From: Nitrincola salilacus
GTDB taxonomy: Bacteria > Pseudomonadota > Gammaproteobacteria > Pseudomonadales > Balneatricaceae
Assembly (NCBI RefSeq): GCF_046271865.1
Contig: NZ_CP176580.1
Span: 620,001 to 684,000, forward strand
Direction of reading: 5' to 3'
Length of the DNA stretch: 64,000 bases
Made by a program: the position numbers and the translations under genes. Below, piece after piece: positions 52,801 to 59,497 of this stretch (positions within the stretch are counted from its first letter, which is position 1; each line of letters opens with the position of its first letter). A model generated the notes under the pieces. That model did no database searches. It worked only from the letters and a program-made list of their open reading frames with translations, and had not been told where the DNA came from.

Positions 52801-53719
52801 AGGATCGATTGGTATCAGTCTGGGAGAGGGTGCTGAGCTGGATCCTGAAGAGCTGTTGCGACAGGCTGATACCGCTCTTTACTATGCCAAGGAGTCGGGT
52901 CGTAATCAGTATCGATTCTATAAAACTGAACTGACACAGGCCACCAGGGATCGACTGGATATTGAGGCGCGTCTGCGTGTGGCAATTGAGCTTGGACACT
53001 TGAGTGTGTTTTACCAACCACAGGTGGATATTTTATCCGGTAAAATTGTTGGAGCAGAGGCCCTTCTTCGTTGGATCGATCCTGAGAAGGGCTTTATCTC
53101 GCCTGCCCTGTTTATTCCGGTTGCTGAACAGTCCGGCATGATCAATCAGATCGGTCAGTGGGTGTTGCAGCAGGTTTGTCAGCAGGGAAGCCACTGGCTG
53201 GAGGAGGGATATACCCCTCTGCGATTGGCTGTGAACCTCTCTGCCTATCAGATGCGCCACACGGATGTTACCCTGCTGGTTGAGTCGATGCTGGCCGAAT
53301 CCGGTTACCCAGCAGCTTATCTGGAGCTTGAGCTGACAGAGAGTGCACTGATGAGTCGCGAAGATGAGGCGGAGCAGGTGTTATCTAAATTGCGTGAGCT
53401 GGGTGTAAGCCTGGCGATTGATGATTTTGGCACAGGCTACTCCTCTCTGGCATATCTGAAGCGCTTTTCGCTGGATTTTCTGAAGATAGATAAAAGTTTT
53501 GTGGATGATATCACTGAGCATGGCGGCGATCGTGAAATTGCTGCCACAATAGTGGCTATCAGTCATACATTGGGACTGCGTACTATTGCGGAGGGCGTAG
53601 AAACAGATGAGCAACTGGCAGTATTGCGCGAGCTCGGTTGCGACATTTATCAGGGATACCTGACAAGCCCGGCGGTGGATGCCGACACCTTTGCCGAATC
53701 CTTTATGCAGCGTGACTGA
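49868..53719 (+). CDS. Membrane PAS-GAF-PAS-GGDEF-EAL c-di-GMP enzyme
   Basis: 1283 residues. Order: two membrane helices (12-70), a third near 92-115, a periplasmic Cache-like sensor domain (about 120-375), a fourth helix near 385-412, PAS (about 427-545), GAF (557-720), PAS (727-845), GGDEF (about 854-1017) and EAL (about 1030-1278). The GGDEF motif is SGDEF (near 933), and the inhibitory RxxD site has Gln in place of Arg (QPTD). The EAL domain keeps GAEALLRW, NLS, ELTESAL, DDFGTGYSSLAYLKRF and AEGVET, so phosphodiesterase activity is expected; cyclase activity is possible but uncertain. Substrate signal unknown. Confidence 0.92.
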   Translation: MINNNGQRNDYKAEKVALVYCLFGLLWILTSDALVATLVKDTDLLVSMGTFKGVLFVATTTALLYLTLKVWQQPSLDSLSATSATEGRREIVLAFSGLALLVPLLVAAVAQVYVPMVTKEARHDAVMIAQSRALLVDAWLQERESEALRLHHDQALIHWLDGVDEALSEHHTALHRFELLHQYAGFDRVLLLNEQFERMIGVGEEYSSSLSPSYTDYGLHGEVQSPVQVWRSDIYADEGRLYIDWLVPVLDESERIKGYVLLSKDFEQLLYPLLTDWNVSRYTAELRLVEKNEQGLRLLTSDSSRNEGFQAALDYQLAGGKPFIPEPDLGVYSGEVKGPDAVSLLLAMAPLSSTHTAKSLSTASQSTASWYLLVTIDKRSVMAPVYTLLAWVSLLAIAAVASIAVSLALVWQKTRRVQQLALAQQAAEKDRLLLKFFELPFVGMSITEPASGSWIRFNEKFCDILGYSPEELKTLSWFDITHKDDLPLSQQQFQQLIDGHQDSYTIEKRFVRADGTYVPVMLNLRTICNEDGKVIYAIETVQDISEQKRYEAQLVRQRDLYNTLSETNQMIVRCQSADELLQGVCRIAVEQSGLGFAWFGWVESGAIRSSIQAFANDLQKSDAEWQLLASQQAEVEPVSRAVARRSPVVTEHPFSDGTASSRVLFGHSLKSMACFPVHQRDTLVGVFCVYARDHEFFTPDIVCTLNEMADDVGYALGHVAQSRALETAVQVVKASPVMLFRWRLDENWPVIYVSDNITRWGYEPEQFISGGLCYGDLIDPSDRARLFEEGQRFRRAGADSYTQEYRVRKADGKWIWVEDTSRLLTDTEGLAGQVEGVVTEITARKLHQQRLDYIAHHDNLTGLPNRLSMLEAITLRVEQKRESEKLACMVLDLDRFNDVNDSFGHVVGDELLCKLALRLKNMLQPTDDLCRLSGDEFVILPALQEYPDKISVAAFAQKLISALQAPFRLSGGIEIRIGGSIGISLGEGAELDPEELLRQADTALYYAKESGRNQYRFYKTELTQATRDRLDIEARLRVAIELGHLSVFYQPQVDILSGKIVGAEALLRWIDPEKGFISPALFIPVAEQSGMINQIGQWVLQQVCQQGSHWLEEGYTPLRLAVNLSAYQMRHTDVTLLVESMLAESGYPAAYLELELTESALMSREDEAEQVLSKLRELGVSLAIDDFGTGYSSLAYLKRFSLDFLKIDKSFVDDITEHGGDREIAATIVAISHTLGLRTIAEGVETDEQLAVLRELGCDIYQGYLTSPAVDADTFAESFMQRD

Positions 53720-53843
53720 TATCGCGCTGAGCTCTCTTCCCAACGCTCCCCCCCTGAATTTTTCATGATCTGACGTTAGTAGGCTGGATAGTGTCGTTAA
53801 TGGCGCTACTCCGCTTGATCTGGCAGATGTATGATCGATTTTC

Positions 53844-53859
53844 CTTGATGGCTATCAAG
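53844..53859. promoter_or_regulatory. Inverted repeat upstream of the bet promoter, candidate operator
   Basis: CTTGAT (53844-53849) GGCT ATCAAG (53854-53859): a perfect 6-bp dyad ending 8 bases before the -35 box. It could bind a dimeric regulator such as BetI; it does not match the Escherichia coli BetI box as I know it, and no copy was seen before betI. Confidence 0.3.
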
Positions 53860-53867
53860 TTATTTAT

Positions 53868-53896
53868 TTGACAATACAGCTTACTTTTTATAGATT
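53868..53896 (+). promoter_or_regulatory. Sigma-70 promoter of the bet operon
   Basis: Perfect TTGACA (53868-53873), 17-base spacer, TAGATT (53891-53896), in AT-rich DNA about 90 bases before the betB ATG. The rest of the 266-base gap from 53720 holds only the dyad listed separately. Confidence 0.65.
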
Positions 53897-53985
53897 AAAA
53901 AATAGACAGGTCGGCGCGTCGCAGACTAGCGGAGCCGAATCGGTATGTTTTCTGATCGAATATCACATGGTAGAGGTAGCAGGTA

Positions 53986-55452
53986 ATGACACGTTTTTCT
54001 GAGCAGCAACTCTTTATTGGCGGACAGTATGTTAACGCAACATCCGGGAAGACGTTTGCCACTCACAACCCTGCTACCGGCGAACTGCTGTGCCAGGTAC
54101 AACTGGCGTCTCTTGAAGATCTGGATCGTGCCGTTGAGGCGGCTCGGGAAGGCTTTAAAGTCTGGTCGCGCATGACCGGAACCGAACGCAGCCGCATACT
54201 GATGCGAGCCGTGGCACTGTTGCGTGAGCGTAACGATGAGCTGGCCGAGCTTGAAGTGCTGGATACCGGCAAGCCGATCCAGGAAGCGTCGGTGGTGGAT
54301 ATCGCATCAGGTGCAGATTGCATCGAGTATTTTGCCGGTCTGGCACCAACAATCCGCGGGTCTCATGTGGATCTGAACAATGCGTTTGGCTACACCCGTC
54401 GCGAACCGCTGGGTGTGTGTGCCGGTATCGGTGCCTGGAACTATCCTATCCAGATCGCCTGCTGGAAGGCCGCCATGGCACTGGCCTGTGGTAACAGCCT
54501 GATCTACAAGCCTGCATCTCTGACACCGCTGACCGCCTTCAAACTGGCTGAGATCTTTACTGAAGCAGGCTTGCCGGATGGCGTATATAACGTCATCACT
54601 GGTGGTTCTGAAATCGGTCGTGGCATGTCGTTACATGAGGGGATCGAAAAGATCTCTCTGACCGGCTCCACCGCGACCGGCAAGAAGGTGATGGCCGATG
54701 CCGCCACTACGCTCAAGCATGTCAGCATGGAACTCGGTGGCAAGTCCCCGCTGATCGTGTTTGAAGATGCGCATCTGGAGAACGCCGTATCGGCAGCGAT
54801 GATGGCCAACTTCTATACCCAGGGTGAGATCTGCACCAACGGTACCCGTGTGTTTGTGCATGAGTCGATTAAAGATGCCTTTGTCGAGCGCCTGCTGGAG
54901 CGTACAGCAAAACTGGTGATTGGTGATCCTATGGATCCGAATACTCAGGTGGGTTCATTGATTTCGCAGAGTCATATGGAATCGGTACTGTCCTATATCC
55001 GCAAGGGTGTAGAGGAGGGAGCACAACTGGTGTGTGGCGGTGAGCAGGCACAGGTGGCAGGGATGCCTGAGGGTGCCTTTGTGGCGCCTACAGTGTTCAT
55101 AAACTGCCATGACGAGATGACTATCTGCCGTGAAGAGATCTTCGGACCGGTGATGTCAGTGCTGAGCTTCAGCGATGAAGAGGAGGTGGTTCGTCGTGCC
55201 AACGATACCGAGTATGCACTGGCTGCCGGCGTGTTTACCCGTGATCTCAGCCGAGCGCATCGTGTGATTGCCGAGCTGGAAGCCGGCACCTGCTGGATCA
55301 ACAACTACAACCTGACGCCAATCGAACTGCCGATCGGTGGCTTCAAGCAGTCTGGCATCGGCCACGAGAACGGGCCGGAAGCGATCAATCACTATACCCG
55401 TCTCAAGAGTGTGTATGTCGAGTTGGGTGATGTGGATTGTCCTTACGCATGA
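53986..55452 (+). CDS. betB: Betaine-aldehyde dehydrogenase
   Basis: NAD(P)-dependent oxidation of betaine aldehyde to glycine betaine, the osmoprotectant. Seen over 488 residues: LFIGGQYVNATSGKTF near the start, GVCAGIGAWNYPIQIACWKA near 140, NSLIYKPASLTPL near 167, LTGSTATGKKVM near 225, catalytic Glu in SMELGGKSPLIVFED near 247 and Cys in TQGEICTNGTRVFVH near 277. The C-terminal WINNYNLTPIELPIGGFKQS is characteristic of BetB rather than of general aldehyde dehydrogenases. First gene of the choline operon. Confidence 0.96.
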   Translation: MTRFSEQQLFIGGQYVNATSGKTFATHNPATGELLCQVQLASLEDLDRAVEAAREGFKVWSRMTGTERSRILMRAVALLRERNDELAELEVLDTGKPIQEASVVDIASGADCIEYFAGLAPTIRGSHVDLNNAFGYTRREPLGVCAGIGAWNYPIQIACWKAAMALACGNSLIYKPASLTPLTAFKLAEIFTEAGLPDGVYNVITGGSEIGRGMSLHEGIEKISLTGSTATGKKVMADAATTLKHVSMELGGKSPLIVFEDAHLENAVSAAMMANFYTQGEICTNGTRVFVHESIKDAFVERLLERTAKLVIGDPMDPNTQVGSLISQSHMESVLSYIRKGVEEGAQLVCGGEQAQVAGMPEGAFVAPTVFINCHDEMTICREEIFGPVMSVLSFSDEEEVVRRANDTEYALAAGVFTRDLSRAHRVIAELEAGTCWINNYNLTPIELPIGGFKQSGIGHENGPEAINHYTRLKSVYVELGDVDCPYA

Positions 55453-55498
55453 TGATCGATGATCCACGACATTCAGGTATATCAGGTGAGATCCGAGT

Positions 55499-57214
55499 AT
55501 GAGTGAGAATAAGGCATTTGATTACATCATCGTGGGAGCAGGGTCTGCCGGCTGTGTGCTGGCTAACCGCCTCACCGAGTCGGGTCAGCATCGTGTACTG
55601 CTGATTGAGGCTGGCGGCAGTGATCGCAGCATCTTCATTCAGATGCCGACGGCGCTCTCCTATCCGATGAACAATCCCAAGTACAACTGGGAGTTCGAGA
55701 GTGAGCCTGAACCTGGGCTGGGTGGGCGACATCTGCACTGCCCACGTGGCAAGGTGCTCGGCGGCAGTTCTTCGATCAATGGCATGGTTTATGTACGGGG
55801 TCACGCCTGCGATTTTGAGGAGTGGGAAGCTCAGGGCGCCAAAGGCTGGGGCTATCAGAACTGCCTGCCCTATTTCAAGCGCGCTGAAACCTGGAAAGGT
55901 GGTAGTGATGAGTATCGGGGTGCAGAGGGTCCTTTGAGTACTTGTGCCGGTAATGATATGGCGCTGAACCCTCTTTATCAGGCGTTTATCGATGCTGGCG
56001 TAGATGCCGGGTATCCAAAGAGTTTTGATTACAATGGCTATCAGCAGGAGGGCTTTGCCCCGATGCAGATGACGGTGAAGGATGGGGTGCGATGGTCTAC
56101 TGCCAATGCCTATCTTAAGCCGGTACTCAAACGCCCGAATCTGTCGGTGGTCAGTCATGCACTGGCACATCGCGTGCTGTTTGCCGGTAAAAAGGCGGTG
56201 GGATTAGAGTATGAAGTGGCTGGTCAAATGCATAAGGCGTTGGCCAGCCGCGAGGTGATTCTGTCGGCTGGCTCCATCGGTTCGCCGGTGCTGTTGCAGC
56301 TATCCGGTGTCGGGCCACGAGCAGTGCTGGAGCAGGCGGGTGTACCGCTGATGCACGAGCTGCCCGGTGTCGGCGAAAATCTGCAGGATCATCTGGAGGT
56401 GTATTTCCAGTACAAATGCCTGAAGCCGATCAGCCTGAACAGCAAACTGGATCTGATCAGTAAAGGTATGATCGGTGCACAGTGGCTGCTGTTCAAGACA
56501 GGTCTGGGCGCGACCAATCACTTTGAGTCCTGTGGTTTTATCCGCTCACGCGCCGGTCTCAAATGGCCAAATATTCAGTACCACTTTCTGCCAGCCGCGA
56601 TGCGTTACGATGGTCAGGCCGCTTTCTCCGGTCATGGCTTCCAGATGCATGTCGGTCCGAACAAACCGCACAGCCGTGGGCATGTTCGGATACGCACGGC
56701 CAATCCGGCGGATAAACCGAGCATCCTGTTCAACTATCTGCAGCATGAACAGGACATCATCGACTGGCGTGACTGTATCCGTCTGACCCGTGAGCTGACC
56801 AACCAGCCAGCGATGGATGCCTATCGTGGCGATGAGATACAGCCGGGTGCTCAGGTGCAGAGCGATGCCGAGATTGACGCCTGGGTGCGTGCTAATGTCG
56901 AGAGCGCCTATCATCCCTCCTGCACCTGCAAGATCGGTGCGGAAGATGATCCGATGGCGGTGTTGGATGAGTTCTGTTTCGTGCGTGGTCTTGAGCGACT
57001 GCGCGTGGTGGACTCTTCAATCTTCCCGACCATTACTAATGGCAATTTGAATGCGCCGACGATTATGGTCGCGGAAAAAGCCGCTGACATGATCCTGGGT
57101 CATGAGCCGCTGCCAGCCTCGACAGCCAGCTATTGGCTGGATAACGAGTGGGAAATCCGGCAGCGTAAGAATCCCCCCAAACGCCAGTCAATTGACTGGA
57201 GTGAAGCTGGATAG
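55499..57214 (+). CDS. betA: Choline dehydrogenase
   Basis: FAD-dependent GMC oxidoreductase that oxidises choline to betaine aldehyde, with electrons going to the respiratory chain at the inner membrane. Seen over 571 residues: FAD motif YIIVGAGSAGCVLANRL near 10, HCPRGKVLGGSSSINGMVY near 80, GVRWSTANAYLKPV near 197, SAGSIGSPVLLQLSGVGP near 257, catalytic AYHPSCTCKIG near 468-478 and NGNLNAPTIMVAEKAADM near 515. Length and motifs match BetA. It lies 46 bases after betB. Confidence 0.96.
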   Translation: MSENKAFDYIIVGAGSAGCVLANRLTESGQHRVLLIEAGGSDRSIFIQMPTALSYPMNNPKYNWEFESEPEPGLGGRHLHCPRGKVLGGSSSINGMVYVRGHACDFEEWEAQGAKGWGYQNCLPYFKRAETWKGGSDEYRGAEGPLSTCAGNDMALNPLYQAFIDAGVDAGYPKSFDYNGYQQEGFAPMQMTVKDGVRWSTANAYLKPVLKRPNLSVVSHALAHRVLFAGKKAVGLEYEVAGQMHKALASREVILSAGSIGSPVLLQLSGVGPRAVLEQAGVPLMHELPGVGENLQDHLEVYFQYKCLKPISLNSKLDLISKGMIGAQWLLFKTGLGATNHFESCGFIRSRAGLKWPNIQYHFLPAAMRYDGQAAFSGHGFQMHVGPNKPHSRGHVRIRTANPADKPSILFNYLQHEQDIIDWRDCIRLTRELTNQPAMDAYRGDEIQPGAQVQSDAEIDAWVRANVESAYHPSCTCKIGAEDDPMAVLDEFCFVRGLERLRVVDSSIFPTITNGNLNAPTIMVAEKAADMILGHEPLPASTASYWLDNEWEIRQRKNPPKRQSIDWSEAG

Positions 57215-57283
57215 CTTGAGCACTTAGTTTAAGTACTACCACTCAGTAACATGTTGTTTGATTGCAGGAGAAAACAGCAACAC

Positions 57284-57316
57284 CCGGTCTGACAGGATAA
57301 CAAGCCATCAGACCGG
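57284..57316 (+). other. Intercistronic hairpin between betA and the transporter gene
   Basis: CCGGTCTGA (57284-57292) pairs perfectly with TCAGACCGG (57308-57316), loop 15 bases, no T-run. Two AGGAGAAAA motifs flank it (near 57266 and 57362); only the second precedes an ATG. Probably an RNA stability or processing element. Confidence 0.55.
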
Positions 57317-57372
57317 ACACGCAAAACCGAAGAATCAGAACCCAACACTCATAACTATAACAGGAGAAAATC

Positions 57373-58521
57373 ATGCAAATGATTTTGTCGATCGCATTCA
57401 TTGCGGTCCTTGCGACGGCCATACTCATCGTTTTGCGATGGGGCTCTGTGAAATGTACTGGCCCGATGCCGGTATCAATGTTCACGTTTATCGCGATACT
57501 TTTCACCTCTGGCCTCGATGTGGGGCTGATCATGTTCCCACTGACCGAGTTTCCGGTTTACGCCGAAGATGGCGCTTACAGCTTCACCAACCCACTGGCC
57601 ATTGAGTTTGGCTTCTGGGGATTTCTGGTCTGGGGGCTCTACTTCCTGACCACCTTCTACTTCTGTGTGGTCGAGCCGAAGCTGCAGTTGTTCGAGATCC
57701 CTGTGGTCAAGATCATCAATAACTTCGTCATCATCGCCACCTGTGCCTTCACTGGCTTCCTGTTCCTCAGCTATCTGCCTGATTATATCGAAGGGATCAG
57801 TGATCCGGTTCGCTATCTGTTGGTGGCGGCGGTCGTCATGGCAGCGGTGATGTCCAGTACCGATATCAAATACGTCAAGATTCTCAGCGTCAGCTCGACC
57901 TGGCTTTTCTTCGCGCTGATTGCGGCGATCTGGTTCAGCTCCGGCATGGGTGTTGGTGGTCTGGCCAGCAGCCTGAGTAATGTTGGCGGATATTTCAGCA
58001 ATATCCATCGCTTTGTCACCCCTATCACCGAGTATCATGAGTTTTATCTCTTCTGGTGGTTTGCCTGGAGCATCATGATCGGTCAGTTTGTGGCGCGCTT
58101 TGTCGGTGGTCTGAAGGCGTGGCAGTTGCTGGTTGCACTGCTGGTGTTCCCATCTATTCCTCTGGCGATCTGGTTTGCGGTGCTCTACTTCCACTTCGCG
58201 TTTGATCAGGAGGTGATCGGTTATCTGAGAATGGCGATGGTCGTGGTGGGTATTATCTTTGTGATCAACTCACTGGACTCGCTGATCCGTCTGTATACCG
58301 ATAACCTTGGCATGACGGTTGATCGCCTCGGTAAGCCGGTCTACATCCTGGGTAACTGGGTGCTGATGTACGGCATTATCCTGCTCTATCAGTTCACGCC
58401 TTTCGAAATTCAGTGGGTTGGCCTGGTAGTCATTGCGCTCTATCTCGGTATCTACTCCATGCTCTTCATCAAGCGCGAAGATGTGCATGCCGTGGTACAG
58501 AAAGTGCGCAGTAGCGGCTGA
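57373..58521 (+). CDS. Short divergent BCCT-like transporter in the bet operon
   Basis: Integral membrane protein, 382 residues, about eleven membrane segments. Classical BCCT carriers have about 500 or more residues and twelve segments, so this one is short. Seen: FYLFWWFAWSIMIGQFVARF near residue 222-241, which lines up with the BCCT signature FxxxWWxxWxPxxGxFxAR; the Trp-Trp-x-x-Trp substrate box is kept, but the Pro is missing. GMGVGGL near 189 may match the glycine-rich helix. AGGAGA lies 6 bases before the ATG. Placed after betBA, it most likely imports choline or betaine. I infer BCCT kinship from this motif and context; a structure comparison is needed to confirm it. Confidence 0.7.
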   Translation: MQMILSIAFIAVLATAILIVLRWGSVKCTGPMPVSMFTFIAILFTSGLDVGLIMFPLTEFPVYAEDGAYSFTNPLAIEFGFWGFLVWGLYFLTTFYFCVVEPKLQLFEIPVVKIINNFVIIATCAFTGFLFLSYLPDYIEGISDPVRYLLVAAVVMAAVMSSTDIKYVKILSVSSTWLFFALIAAIWFSSGMGVGGLASSLSNVGGYFSNIHRFVTPITEYHEFYLFWWFAWSIMIGQFVARFVGGLKAWQLLVALLVFPSIPLAIWFAVLYFHFAFDQEVIGYLRMAMVVVGIIFVINSLDSLIRLYTDNLGMTVDRLGKPVYILGNWVLMYGIILLYQFTPFEIQWVGLVVIALYLGIYSMLFIKREDVHAVVQKVRSSG

Positions 58522-58533
58522 ACAGGTGCTTGG

Positions 58534-58596
58534 AGGCTGTTGCCTCGCGCGACAGCCTGGTGGAAAAATGCCGGCACGGCGACCGCTGGTGTCGGC
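58534..58596 (+). other. Two hairpins between the transporter and porin genes
   Basis: AGGCTGT (58534-58540)/ACAGCCT (58552-58558), then GCCGGCAC (58570-58577)/GTGTCGGC (58589-58596, one G-T pair). No T-run follows either, so read-through to the porin gene is expected, perhaps with altered mRNA stability. Confidence 0.5.
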
Positions 58597-58642
58597 TTCA
58601 AAACAACAATAAACGATACTTCTAACACCACAGGAGAACACC

Positions 58643-59311
58643 ATGCGTAGCAAAATGATTCCACTAGCGTTCATTGCTGCGGTACCCATGTTTGGCGCTG
58701 CATCGGCTGTTGCAGAGGATGGCCCGTTTTCGGCCAATATAAGTCTGGTTTCGGATTACGTTTCACGCGGTTACAGCCTGTCCAATGGCCGACCTGCGAT
58801 TCAGGGTGGGCTGGATTATGCCCATGACAGCGGGCTTTATGTCGGTACCTGGGCGTCCAGCGTTTCCGAACGTTCGCTGGTGGAAGGGGTAGATGGTGTC
58901 GAGATCGATGTCTATGTCGGTTATGCCGGCGAAGCGGGCGCCCTTGGGTACGATGTCAGCCTGGCCCGTTATACATTCCCGGGATCGCATGACAGTAAGG
59001 ATACTGATTCCACCGAGTTTGTCGGGGTGCTCTCCTGGGAGTTTCTCAGCTTTGCCTACAAACGCGATTTTGATTTCAAGGTGCATTACTACAATGTGGC
59101 TGCCTCTTATGAGGTGATGGATGGGCTTTCTCTGGATGCCAGCTTCGGCTACTCCAAGCCGGATAACGATAGCTCCTTTCGTGACTGGAGTGTTGGTGCC
59201 AGCAAGCATCTGGCCGGTCTCGATTTTGGTTTGCACTATGTCAACAGCAGCGTGAAGGATACGCCTAACTTTGACGACACTCTGGTGTTCTCGATCAGCA
59301 AGTATTTTTAA
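58643..59311 (+). CDS. TorF family putative porin
   Basis: Outer membrane beta-barrel type protein of 222 residues. Seen: signal peptide MRSKMIPLAFIAAVPMFGAA cut near residue 24, then the TorF/Gcw_chp pattern ANISLVSDYVSRGYSLSNGR near 30-49, AIQGGLDYAHDSGLYVGTWAS near 51-71, EIDVYVGYAG near 91, and a C-terminal strand ending in FSISKYF with terminal Phe, as expected for barrel assembly. Function of the family is not settled; its place in a choline operon suggests passage of choline or a precursor. Confidence 0.88.
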   Translation: MRSKMIPLAFIAAVPMFGAASAVAEDGPFSANISLVSDYVSRGYSLSNGRPAIQGGLDYAHDSGLYVGTWASSVSERSLVEGVDGVEIDVYVGYAGEAGALGYDVSLARYTFPGSHDSKDTDSTEFVGVLSWEFLSFAYKRDFDFKVHYYNVAASYEVMDGLSLDASFGYSKPDNDSSFRDWSVGASKHLAGLDFGLHYVNSSVKDTPNFDDTLVFSISKYF

Positions 59312-59431
59312 CCTGATCTGAGCATGATCCTATAAAGGTGCGGAATCACTCCGCGCCGCTTCCTGCAGGCCCTGCACATGGGGGCTTGCCGGCCCCTCTC
59401 AACCTTCAATCGTATAGCTTTTGGGCTCTTC

Positions 59432-59466
59432 GCTGGTGGCGGCTGTCTGGCCACCAGCATTTTTTT
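59432..59466 (+). terminator. Rho-independent terminator between the porin and PHP-hydrolase genes
   Basis: GCTGGTGGC (59432-59440) pairs perfectly with GCCACCAGC (59450-59458), then A and seven T. It lies only 32 bases before the next ATG, so it may be an attenuator rather than a full stop. Confidence 0.85.
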
Positions 59467-59497
59467 ACAACAGGTCAACGGAACTGAGGTTAAGAAC

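Noticed and set aside
59378..59497. Longer N-terminus for the PHP-domain hydrolase
   Set aside because: It would read through a strong terminator and bury the signal peptide; the ATG at 59498 has GAGG and gives a clean signal.
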